29,289 nucleotides of DNA from Desulfobulbaceae bacterium (GTDB lineage: Bacteria > Desulfobacterota > Desulfobulbia > Desulfobulbales > SURF-16), in contig JALNXE010000057.1 of NCBI GenBank assembly GCA_023230525.1, positions 1-29,289 of the forward strand, given 5' to 3'. Shown here piece after piece: positions 23,464 through 29,289 of the stretch. The position numbers were made by a program, and so were the translations under genes. Every line of letters starts with the position of its first letter. Position 1 is the stretch's first letter. The notes beneath the pieces are model-generated. The model had not been told where the DNA came from. It made no database searches and saw nothing but the letters and a program-made list of their open reading frames with translations.

Positions 23464-24969
23464 ATGAAAATAGAAACAGCAAATCATAACTGGCAGCAAT
23501 TTCTGGCCGGCAACCCCATCATTTCCCCGGAAGTCATCGCCGGTGAATTAAGCGCCGGCTTCATGAGTCAGCTGGCGGCCGATGAAAAGCCCGATTTCCG
23601 CGCCATTGATCTGCTTTGCGGCATGGCCCTTTTTGAAGAGAGCCTGCCGGTGCGCAAAGCTGCGGTTGCCGCCCTCTATAAAAATATTGTTGAACAGCTC
23701 TGTGATGACTTTACCACCAGAGGAGTCGAACTCTGCAATCTGGTGCTGCTGCGCATGATCGGCTTCATCCGCCGGCAAAAGGAGGGAGAGAGCTTAAACC
23801 TCCTGTTAAACGAGCTGAACTATGGGGACCAGGACCCGCTTCTCGCCCGCTACGAAAAGATCCATCAGGATATTGCCTTAAGCCCGTCACTCAAAGATCA
23901 GATCAGGAAAATTCTTATTCTTTCCAGGGTCACGGTCGGCGCCGACGTGGCCATTACCTCCATCATGGTGCACCGGCTGGCCCGTTCATTTCCCCGGGCT
24001 GAAATTATTGTTTACGGACCGGCCCATCTGCCGGAAATTTTTTACGGACTGCCCCGGGTGCACTGGGCAAAATTCCATTACGAGCGGGACGGGGGCTTGA
24101 TCGGCCGCCTGACCAGCTATGCCGCTCTTTACCAGCAGTTGAAAATGGAATGGGAAGGTCTGCATGACGGCCAGACCCTGCTCTTTGACCCAGACAGCCG
24201 GCTCAGCCAGCTCGCCCTTCTTCCCCTGCTTGCCGACCGTTATACCCGGCATTTTCCTTCGCGCAGTGATCAGCGGGACGCCTCCAGCAGACTGAGCCAG
24301 CTGACCAACCGATGGCTAAACGAGGTGCTGGACGAACAGACAAACATCCTGCCGCAGATTTCCATCCGCCCGGCCCATCTGGACAATGTCCAGAGGTACT
24401 TTGCCCAGTTCCCCATGGGCTGCAAAAAAATCGTCATCAATCTCGGGGTCGGCAATGACTGCAGAAAACGGCTGCCAGACCCCTTTGAGGAGCAGCTGCT
24501 GGCCGGGCTTTTACAGGACGACGGCGCCCTGGTGGTTCTGGACAGCGGGTGTCACCCGGATGAGCGGGAGCGGGCCAAAGCTCTCATGGAAATGATGCAG
24601 ATGAGGGCATTTCAGGCCACGGCGGTTTCGGAAAAAAATCTTACGAGTAAACAGATCCCTTTCCACCATGGACTGGTCTGCATCCAGGGCGGCATCGGCA
24701 TGCTTTCGGCCCTGATCGATCAGGCGGATGTTTTTTTCGGCTACGATTCATGCTGCCAGCATCTGGCCACCGCCAGGGGGACCCGGTCGGTCATCTGTTT
24801 CGCCGGGGCGCCCAATGACCGTTTTTTCGACAGATGGCGGCCCCTGGACAAATCCGGTTCAACCACCACCATCCGCATCAAGGACAGCAGCCAGCTCACC
24901 GGTGCCGACCTGGCGGAGCTGGCGGAAAAATTCTGCCGGATGATCCTGGCCGAGGAAAAACCTGATTAA
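23464..24969 (+). CDS. GT9-like (heptosyltransferase-fold) glycosyltransferase with N-terminal helical extension (501 aa)
   Basis: The protein has a ~145-residue helical N-terminal region with no motif I recognise. The next part resembles family 9 glycosyltransferases. A first Rossmann-like start is at ~148-185 (ILILSRVTVGADVAITSIMV). The second domain begins ~320 (KIVINLGVGNDCRKRLPD), followed by a donor-site-like segment at ~404-440 (CIQGGIGMLSALIDQADVFFGYDS). In GT9 enzymes this segment usually reads GDTGPMHLAAAL; here YDSCCQHLATARGT plays that part. The gene precedes hldA, so transfer of heptose or a related sugar to LPS or another glycan is plausible. An out-of-frame ATG at 23448 was rejected. 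It ends at the edge of REP-like copy C. Function is moderately supported by fold motifs, not by close family recognition. Confidence 0.65.
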   Translation: MKIETANHNWQQFLAGNPIISPEVIAGELSAGFMSQLAADEKPDFRAIDLLCGMALFEESLPVRKAAVAALYKNIVEQLCDDFTTRGVELCNLVLLRMIGFIRRQKEGESLNLLLNELNYGDQDPLLARYEKIHQDIALSPSLKDQIRKILILSRVTVGADVAITSIMVHRLARSFPRAEIIVYGPAHLPEIFYGLPRVHWAKFHYERDGGLIGRLTSYAALYQQLKMEWEGLHDGQTLLFDPDSRLSQLALLPLLADRYTRHFPSRSDQRDASSRLSQLTNRWLNEVLDEQTNILPQISIRPAHLDNVQRYFAQFPMGCKKIVINLGVGNDCRKRLPDPFEEQLLAGLLQDDGALVVLDSGCHPDERERAKALMEMMQMRAFQATAVSEKNLTSKQIPFHHGLVCIQGGIGMLSALIDQADVFFGYDSCCQHLATARGTRSVICFAGAPNDRFFDRWRPLDKSGSTTTIRIKDSSQLTGADLAELAEKFCRMILAEEKPD

Positions 24970-25040
24970 GCCGTTGTGAAAAAAACAACCAGGAAGCCGT
25001 AAAAAACAGGCAGAATTACATGTTATGCCGTAACGGTTCC
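24969..25040. repeat. REP-like palindromic element, copy C (72 bp, longer centre)
   Basis: It starts AGCCGTTGTGAAAA, overlapping the last base of the upstream stop codon, and ends GCCGTAACGGTTCC. The centre holds a second AAGCCGTAAAAAAC. The ends match copies A and B; the longer middle suggests an insertion or a partial duplication. Confidence 0.55.
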
Positions 25041-25121
25041 TTGTAAGAATGGCGCAAGACCAAACAAGGTGGAAAAACCCTTTATTGCAATATTGCGAAA
25101 AAAGAGCAACAGGAGCAAGAT

Positions 25122-26108
25122 GTGTTAGAAAACATAAATTGGCTGCACCTGCAACAGGCCATTGAAAAATTCCCCGCGGCCAAGGTGCTGGTTATCGGCG
25201 ATATCATTGTTGATCATTTCATCTGGGGGAGTGTTTCCCGCATCTCGCCCGAGGCCCCGGTGCCCGTGGTCAATGTGACCGACGAGAGTCTGCTGCTCGG
25301 CGGTTCGGCCAACGTGCTGCACAACCTCTACGATCTCGGGGCCAGGGCGACCCTGTGCGGGGTGATCGGCGATGACCTGATGGGCCAGCATCTGCTGGAA
25401 CTTCTGCAGCAGATGGGTTCACCCACCGCAGGTGTCATCAAAACCCATGACCGGCCCACCACCAAGAAAACCAGGATTGTGGCCCAGAGCCAGCAGGTGG
25501 TCCGTTTTGACCGGGAAAAAACAGGCCCTCTGCCTGTTGAGACCCTGGACGACCTGTGCTCGTTTATCGAGGCGAATATCACCACCTTTGACGCAGTCGT
25601 TATTTCCGACTACTGCAAAGGGGTGATCAGCGCACCGCTGATGGATCATCTGCGCCGGCTGGCAAGCCTGCACCAGGTGCCGATGATCGTGGACCCGAAA
25701 CCGGTTCACACCGACCTCTTTCACGGGGCAACCATCATTACCCCCAACCATCACGAGGCGGAAAAGATGTCCGGTGTGGCCATCTTTGATGACGAATCTC
25801 TTTTCCGGGCGGCGTCCACCCTGCTGCAGAAACTGGACAGCAAGGCGGTTCTCATCACCCGGGGCGAGGCGGGCATGGCCCTGCTGGAAAAAGAAAAACC
25901 GATTTTCACTATTCCAACGGTGGCCAAAGAGATTTATGATGTAACAGGTGCGGGGGATACGGTGATTGCAAGTCTTGCCCTTGGACTTGCCAGCGGCCTC
26001 AGTTTTGCCGAGGCGGCTACCCTGGCCAATTTCGCCGCAGGCATAGTGGTCGCCAAGATCGGCACGGCAACGGCATCTGCCAAAGAACTTATGGAGCTTA
26101 TTTCATGA
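25122..26108 (+). CDS. hldA: D-glycero-beta-D-manno-heptose-7-phosphate kinase (HldA / HldE kinase domain)
   Basis: This cytoplasmic PfkB-family kinase phosphorylates D-glycero-D-manno-heptose 7-phosphate at C1 in ADP- or GDP-heptose synthesis for LPS. The family signature GDIIVDHFIWGSVSRISPEA is near the start, followed by LGGSANVLHNL for substrate binding. The ATP/anion-hole motif is VTGAGDTV with catalytic D279. The length (328 aa) fits a stand-alone kinase, without the nucleotidyltransferase half found in bifunctional HldE, which should be encoded elsewhere. The start is a GTG with AGGAG 6 nt upstream; an overlapping ATG is in another frame and hits a stop at once. Its TGA overlaps the yicC start (ATGA), so the genes are translationally coupled. 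The older name is rfaE1. Confidence 0.93.
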   Translation: MLENINWLHLQQAIEKFPAAKVLVIGDIIVDHFIWGSVSRISPEAPVPVVNVTDESLLLGGSANVLHNLYDLGARATLCGVIGDDLMGQHLLELLQQMGSPTAGVIKTHDRPTTKKTRIVAQSQQVVRFDREKTGPLPVETLDDLCSFIEANITTFDAVVISDYCKGVISAPLMDHLRRLASLHQVPMIVDPKPVHTDLFHGATIITPNHHEAEKMSGVAIFDDESLFRAASTLLQKLDSKAVLITRGEAGMALLEKEKPIFTIPTVAKEIYDVTGAGDTVIASLALGLASGLSFAEAATLANFAAGIVVAKIGTATASAKELMELIS

Positions 26109-26992
26109 AATTTCCGATAAGCATGACGGCCTTTGGGCGGGGAGAGCACGCCTCGGAAAACATCGGCTGGACGGTGGAGATCAAATCAGTCAATCACCGT
26201 TTTAACGATATCCGCATCAAAATGCCCAGACAGTACACCGCCCTTGAAGAGAAAATAAAAAAAGAAATCACCCCTTTTTACAGCCGAGGCCATATTGAGG
26301 TGGTGGTTACCCCCGCCCCGAACCTGGCTGAGGCCAAAACCCTGGGCGTCAATCTTCCCCTTGCCCGGCAGTACCGCAACTGCCTGCTGGAGATCAAAAC
26401 CGATCTGGATCTGCCCGCATCCGGCATGGAACTGACCCTGGTGGCAGGTTATCCCAATGTCATCTACGCCATGGATGAGACGGAAGATCTGGAGGCCGTG
26501 TGGGATATCCTGCGGCAGGCCCTGCGGCAGGCCCTGGAACTGACCCGGGATATGCGGGAACGCGAGGGCCTGAGCCTGAAAAACGATCTTCTCGCCCGCC
26601 TGGACTTTCTGGCCTCCACCAAAGAACAGATAAAAGAGAAGATACCGGAACTGACCGCGCAGAAACAGGTTGCCCTGCAGGAAAGAATTGCCAAGCTGGC
26701 CAAAGATGTGGATATTGATCCGGTCCGCATTGCCCAGGAGATCGCCATTATTGCCGACAAAGCCGATGTGACGGAGGAGCTGGTGCGATTGACCAGCCAC
26801 ATCGATCAGTTCCGCCATTTCCTGGATCAGCAGGAACCAGTGGGGCGGCGCCTTGATTTTCTTCTGCAGGAATTATTACGGGAGATCAATACCATGGCGT
26901 CAAAAATTTCCGATGCAGGCATTGCCCATCAGGCCGTTGAACTGAAAAATGAACTGGAAAAAATGCGCGAGCAGGTGCAGAATCTTGAATAG
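26105..26992 (+). CDS. yicC: YicC-family endoribonuclease-like protein (295 aa)
   Basis: The protein starts MKFPISMTAFGRGEH, the usual YicC opening (SMTxFxR). It includes VEIKSVNHRFNDIRIKMPR and ends with the conserved block GRRLDFLLQELLREINTMASK...ISDAGIAHQAVELKNELEK (here cut), typical for the family. YicC proteins are RNA-processing factors with endoribonuclease activity in Escherichia coli. The length is close to the family norm. The start overlaps the hldA stop by 4 nt, with GGAG 8 nt upstream inside hldA. Downstream come the 9-bp repeat array, remA and gmk; yicC-remA-gmk order is conserved across many Firmicutes and deltaproteobacteria. Confidence 0.95.
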   Translation: MKFPISMTAFGRGEHASENIGWTVEIKSVNHRFNDIRIKMPRQYTALEEKIKKEITPFYSRGHIEVVVTPAPNLAEAKTLGVNLPLARQYRNCLLEIKTDLDLPASGMELTLVAGYPNVIYAMDETEDLEAVWDILRQALRQALELTRDMREREGLSLKNDLLARLDFLASTKEQIKEKIPELTAQKQVALQERIAKLAKDVDIDPVRIAQEIAIIADKADVTEELVRLTSHIDQFRHFLDQQEPVGRRLDFLLQELLREINTMASKISDAGIAHQAVELKNELEKMREQVQNLE

Positions 26993-26993
26993 A

Positions 26994-27226
26994 TTTGGCC
27001 TGACTAGCTTGACTAGCCTGACTGGTCTAACTGGTCTTACTAGTCTGACTAGTCAAAGGCAACAGACCAGCCGGACCAGTTAGACCAGTCAGACCAGTTA
27101 GACCAGTTAGACCAGCCGGACCAGTCGGACCAGTTAGACCAGCCGGACCAGTCGGACCAGTCGGACCAGTTAGACCAGTTAGACCAGTTAGACCGTTTAG
27201 ACCAGTCGGACCAACCAGACCAAAGG
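26994..27226. repeat. Inverted pair of 9-bp tandem arrays between yicC and remA
   Basis: The left array covers 27001-27054: six 9-bp units such as TGACTAGTC and TAACTGGTC, with a degenerate partial unit (TTTGGCC) at 26994-27000. After a 10-nt spacer (AAAGGCAACA), eighteen units run from 27065 to 27226 in the opposite orientation. The units are mostly GACCAGTTA, GACCAGTCG or GACCAGCCG; three are degenerate (27191 GACCGTTTA, 27209 GACCAACCA, 27218 GACCAAAGG). The right units are reverse complements of the left ones with scattered transitions, so the transcript could fold into a long hairpin. The last unit overlaps the remA Shine-Dalgarno. There are no spacers, so it is not CRISPR. Confidence 0.95.
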
Positions 27227-27235
27227 ATTATAACC

Positions 27236-27517
27236 ATGGACCAGAGAATGATCAATGTGGGGTTCGGCAACTCAGTGGTGGCCAGCCGTATCCTTGCCGT
27301 TGTAAAGCCGAAATCTTCCCCGATAAAAAAGCTCAAGGATGAAGCCAAGGAGCAGAAAAAGCTCATCGACGTTACCGAGGGGCGGAAAACCCGCTCCATC
27401 ATCATCCTGGACAGCAACCACGTTATCCTCTCCGCCGTCCAGCCGGAAACGATTACCCAGCGCTTCACCCCCGCCACCCAGCAGGATCCGGCCTCACTGA
27501 CGGAGGATACCCTGTGA
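27236..27517 (+). CDS. remA: RemA-like DUF370 protein (93 aa)
   Basis: This small protein belongs to the RemA/YlzA family. The signature is INVGFGNSVVASRILAVV, then SSPIKKLKDEA, LIDVTEGRKTRSIIILDS and HVILSAVQPETI, all typical. In Bacillus subtilis RemA is a DNA-binding activator of biofilm matrix genes; in deltaproteobacteria the role is not established. AAAGGA (27222-27227) with an 8-nt spacer is its Shine-Dalgarno and overlaps the last 9-bp repeat unit. Its TGA overlaps the gmk GTG start. The last ~20 residues (TPATQQDPASLTEDTL) extend slightly past the core family. Position between yicC and gmk is the conserved one. Confidence 0.93.
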   Translation: MDQRMINVGFGNSVVASRILAVVKPKSSPIKKLKDEAKEQKKLIDVTEGRKTRSIIILDSNHVILSAVQPETITQRFTPATQQDPASLTEDTL

Positions 27518-28122
27518 GAGGTAATCTCATCATCATTTCCGCCCCGTCCGGGACCGGGAAAACCACCATCCTCAAACGGCTTTTTGCCCAAGTTAAGGGG
27601 GTGACCTTTTCCGTTTCCCATACCACCAGAAGCCCCCGGACCGGCGAAAAGGAGGGGGTAGATTACTATTTTGTCGATCAGGAAACCTTCATACAGATGC
27701 GGGCCGCTGATGAATTTCTGGAATGGGCCGAGGTGCACGGCAACTTTTACGGGACCAGCCGCAGAGAGGTGGACCGGCATCTCGTCCAGGGGCTTGATGT
27801 TTTCCTGGATATTGACGTCCAGGGCGCCAGGCAGGTCAGGGCTGCGGCCGGCGGCGAATGTTTCTCCATCTTTATTGTCCCGCCGTCATGGGAAGAGCAG
27901 GAACTACGGCTGACCGGCCGGGGCACCGATTCCCCTGAAACCATCAGGCTCCGCCTGCAGAACGCCAGGAATGAAATGCAGGATGCAGGGCTCTACGATT
28001 ATCTGATCGTCAATGACACCCTGGAACAGGCGGTTGATACCCTGCGGGCCATCATCATTGCCCAGCGCAGCCGCACCAGGCGCAACATCGACGGGCTCCC
28101 TCTTATCCTGCCCCGGCAATGA
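27514..28122 (+). CDS. gmk: Guanylate kinase (202 aa)
   Basis: This enzyme converts GMP and ATP to GDP and ADP. The P-loop APSGTGKTT lies at residues 10-18. The GMP-binding part includes SHTTRSPRTGEKEGVDYYFVD and then FLEWAEVHGNFYGTSR. Later blocks DVFLDIDVQGARQVR and IFIVPPSWEEQELRLTGRGTDS are as in the family. Length is normal. The start is a GTG overlapping the remA stop (GTGA), with GGAGG 7 nt upstream. rpoZ, which often follows gmk, is not the next gene here. Confidence 0.97.
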   Translation: MRGNLIIISAPSGTGKTTILKRLFAQVKGVTFSVSHTTRSPRTGEKEGVDYYFVDQETFIQMRAADEFLEWAEVHGNFYGTSRREVDRHLVQGLDVFLDIDVQGARQVRAAAGGECFSIFIVPPSWEEQELRLTGRGTDSPETIRLRLQNARNEMQDAGLYDYLIVNDTLEQAVDTLRAIIIAQRSRTRRNIDGLPLILPRQ

Positions 28123-28215
28123 TCCAGAGTCCCTTGTCATTGCCCGGCAAATTGCCCCCATGCCTTTTTTGCCGCACACTGCAGGTCTGCTGGCTAATCT
28201 TTTACAGGTCGGTTT

Positions 28216-28971
28216 ATGAACGATAACACACCGCTGAACGAGGACCAGCTTGTCTGGGGCATCCACCCGGTCTATGAGCTGCTGGCCGCCAGGCCCCGCT
28301 CAATCCACGAAATCCTGATCGAAAAGGGTAAAACAAGCCGGAAACTGCAGGAGATCATTGATCTGGCGAGAGCAGAACAGGTAAAGGTAAAATTCACCCC
28401 CCAGTTCCGAATAGCCGGCAGCAGGCAGATGAACCATCAGGGGGTCATTGCCCGGATCATGCCCTTTGAAACCCTGCCGGAAGAGGCTTTCCTGGCGCTT
28501 GTTAGCCAAAGCAAAACCCCTTTTGTGCTGGCCCTTGATTCCATCCAGGACCCCCACAACCTGGGGGCCATTATCCGCTCCGCCTCGGCCGCCGGGGTAA
28601 CCGGGCTCATTGTGCCCAAGGACCGTTCAGCACCCTTAAGCGGCACGGTGGCGAAAATATCCGCCGGCGCCTTAACCCACCTGCCCGTCTGCCAGAGCAC
28701 CAACTTCGTCCGGATGCTGCAGAAATTAAAAGAGCAGGGAATCTGGATTTACGGCACCATCAAGGAGGGCGGCGTTGCCATCTATCAGACGGATTTTTCC
28801 GGTCCGCTCTGCCTGGTGATCGGCGGCGAGGAAAAAGGCATCCGGCCGCTGGTGCAGGAACAGTGCGACTTCAAGGTGACCATCCCCATGCAGCGGGAAA
28901 TTGATTCCTTAAACGCCTCGGTGGCGGCCGGCATCATCATGTTTGAGATCGTCAGACAAAAAGGCCTTTGA
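28216..28971 (+). CDS. rlmB: TrmH/SpoU-family RNA 2'-O-ribose methyltransferase, RlmB type (251 aa)
   Basis: This is probably the enzyme that methylates the 2'-OH of a conserved G in 23S rRNA (G2251 in E. coli numbering). The N-terminal substrate-binding domain starts LVWGIHPVYELLAARPRSI. The knotted SpoU methyltransferase domain has motif 1 LDSIQDPHNLGAIIRSA, motif 2 LVIGGEEKGIRPL and motif 3 IPMQREIDSLNASVAAGI, all intact. Length fits RlmB (243 aa in E. coli). It begins 93 nt after gmk with no terminator between, so it may be in the same operon. A hairpin with a ten-T tract follows 35 nt after its stop. A paralogous TrmH-type enzyme with another target cannot be excluded. Confidence 0.9.
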   Translation: MNDNTPLNEDQLVWGIHPVYELLAARPRSIHEILIEKGKTSRKLQEIIDLARAEQVKVKFTPQFRIAGSRQMNHQGVIARIMPFETLPEEAFLALVSQSKTPFVLALDSIQDPHNLGAIIRSASAAGVTGLIVPKDRSAPLSGTVAKISAGALTHLPVCQSTNFVRMLQKLKEQGIWIYGTIKEGGVAIYQTDFSGPLCLVIGGEEKGIRPLVQEQCDFKVTIPMQREIDSLNASVAAGIIMFEIVRQKGL

Positions 28972-29005
28972 TGGCTTCACCCCTTCTTCCTTCCAGCCCT
29001 TTACC

Positions 29006-29032
29006 AAAAGCTCCGGTTCTGCTTTTTTTTTT
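29006..29032 (+). terminator. Rho-independent terminator after rlmB
   Basis: AAAAGC (29006-29011) pairs with GCTTTT (29021-29026) around a 9-nt loop, and the right arm continues into ten T residues (29023-29032). Confidence 0.55.
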
Positions 29033-29167
29033 ACATAAAAGATCTTCGTCATTGACCATGACCGCTGCCTTTGCACTGATACTTTGTAATACCGGCAAGT
29101 TATGAAACCTGCTATCCGCACGACAGGCAAAGTATTCCCGGGCTGGTTCGAAAAATGGAAATTCCGC

Positions 29168-29186
29168 TAGGAGTCTGTCGGACTTA
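29168..29186 (+). mobile_element. Possible insertion-sequence left end
   Basis: The 19-nt sequence TAGGAGTCTGTCGGACTTA resembles terminal inverted repeats I associate with IS1182-like elements. It is followed at once by AT-rich DNA and a strong promoter pointing right, as in the 5' end of a transposase gene. The transposase itself would be beyond the window, so this is tentative. Confidence 0.3.
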
Positions 29187-29198
29187 ACGCAACTCGTT

Positions 29199-29226
29199 TT
29201 GACAAATTACGTTGATCAAACATAAT
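29199..29226 (+). promoter_or_regulatory. Strong sigma-70 promoter pointing out of the window
   Basis: TTGACA (29199-29204) and CATAAT (29221-29226) are spaced by 16 nt. An inverted repeat GTTGAT...ATCAAC spans the -10 side (29211-29230) and could be an operator. The driven gene is outside the window. Confidence 0.6.
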
Positions 29227-29289
29227 CAACTTGTTGTATTTTCATTAAAATGCTTGATTCTGGTGATGTTTTCTGTTAAATTATAATAA

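Larger units (their letters stand above)
28972..29289. other. Intergenic end of window: terminator, IS-like end, outgoing promoter
   Basis: These 318 nt follow the rlmB gene. They contain a terminator (29006-29032), a sequence resembling an insertion-sequence terminal repeat (29168-29186) and a strong promoter (29199-29226). Sequence after 29190 is much more AT-rich than the rest of the window. No ORF starts before the window ends. Confidence 0.5.

Noticed and set aside
27001..27226. Could the repeat array be a CRISPR?
   Set aside because: Units are 9 bp and directly adjacent, with no spacers, and there are no cas genes. It is a tandem and inverted repeat.
27049..27780. Minus-strand frame with a run of Trp-Ser-(Asn/Asp/Gly) repeats
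   Set aside because: The WSN/WSD/WSG pattern is only the translation of the 9-bp DNA array. The frame begins inside gmk and reads antisense through remA, with no ribosome site.
28909..29130. 73-codon minus-strand frame overlapping the rlmB end and terminator
   Set aside because: It overlaps a well-supported gene and its terminator, has no ribosome site and no recognisable sequence.
29140..29160. GGTTCGAAAA resembling a tRNA T-loop
   Set aside because: No acceptor stem, anticodon arm or D-arm can be drawn around it on either strand.

Overview
The window reads as chromosome of a Gram-negative, probably motile, anaerobic member of the Desulfobacterota (deltaproteobacterial type; Desulfobulbales-like is my best guess). 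This is inferred from the gene content: hybrid histidine kinases with CPGCP-type PAS domains, the PICASCKK/CPDC zinc-ribbon-like tail, a sigma-54 regulator, chemoreceptors with periplasmic helical domains, heptose-kinase LPS genes and a yicC-remA-gmk cluster. No 16S or other taxonomic marker is present. Third positions are rich in G/C throughout, so antisense frames stay open for long distances; those frames were discarded.

Layout. (1) 1-3284, plus: the 3' part of dnaE (DNA polymerase III alpha), a two-tier terminator, and a VKOR-thioredoxin fusion for disulfide formation, closed by a strong bidirectional terminator at 3326-3366. (2) 3429-18823: a signal-transduction block. It holds a chemoreceptor (minus), a hybrid kinase with an extracytoplasmic ABC-type binding domain (plus), a small membrane protein with a four-cysteine tail (plus), a chemoreceptor-hybrid kinase operon (minus), a sigma-54 response regulator (minus) and a divergent GAF-PAS hybrid kinase (plus). 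The three kinases are clear paralogs in their catalytic and receiver domains. None carries an output domain, and no CheA/W/R/B is nearby, so receptors and kinases must work with partners elsewhere or with the one NtrC-type regulator here. A sigma-54-like promoter lies upstream of the receptor-kinase operon. (3) 18951-21246: a YkgJ-type cysteine-cluster protein, a DUF5619-like small protein (both minus) and an exported double-rhodanese protein (plus). (4) 21500-23392: a HAMP-less chemoreceptor closely followed by a MauE/DoxX-like membrane protein. (5) 23464-28971, plus: a GT9-like glycosyltransferase, heptose-7-phosphate kinase (hldA/rfaE1), yicC, remA (DUF370), gmk and an RlmB/TrmH-family rRNA methyltransferase. 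This joins LPS heptose metabolism to a conserved RNA/nucleotide cluster. (6) 28972-29289: a terminator, then a possible insertion-sequence end with a strong sigma-70 promoter firing out of the window.

The most unusual non-coding structure is a 9-bp tandem array between yicC and remA (26994-27226): about six units in one orientation, a 10-nt gap, then eighteen in the other. It can fold into a long hairpin, and its last unit supplies the remA Shine-Dalgarno sequence. A second non-coding family is a palindromic REP-like element present three times (18874, 21403, 24969), each just after a plus-strand gene. The 398-nt leader between the DUF5619 and rhodanese genes contains an RNA-like stretch that weakly resembles a c-di-GMP (GEMM-I) riboswitch. 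I saw no CRISPR array, tRNA, rRNA or complete mobile element.
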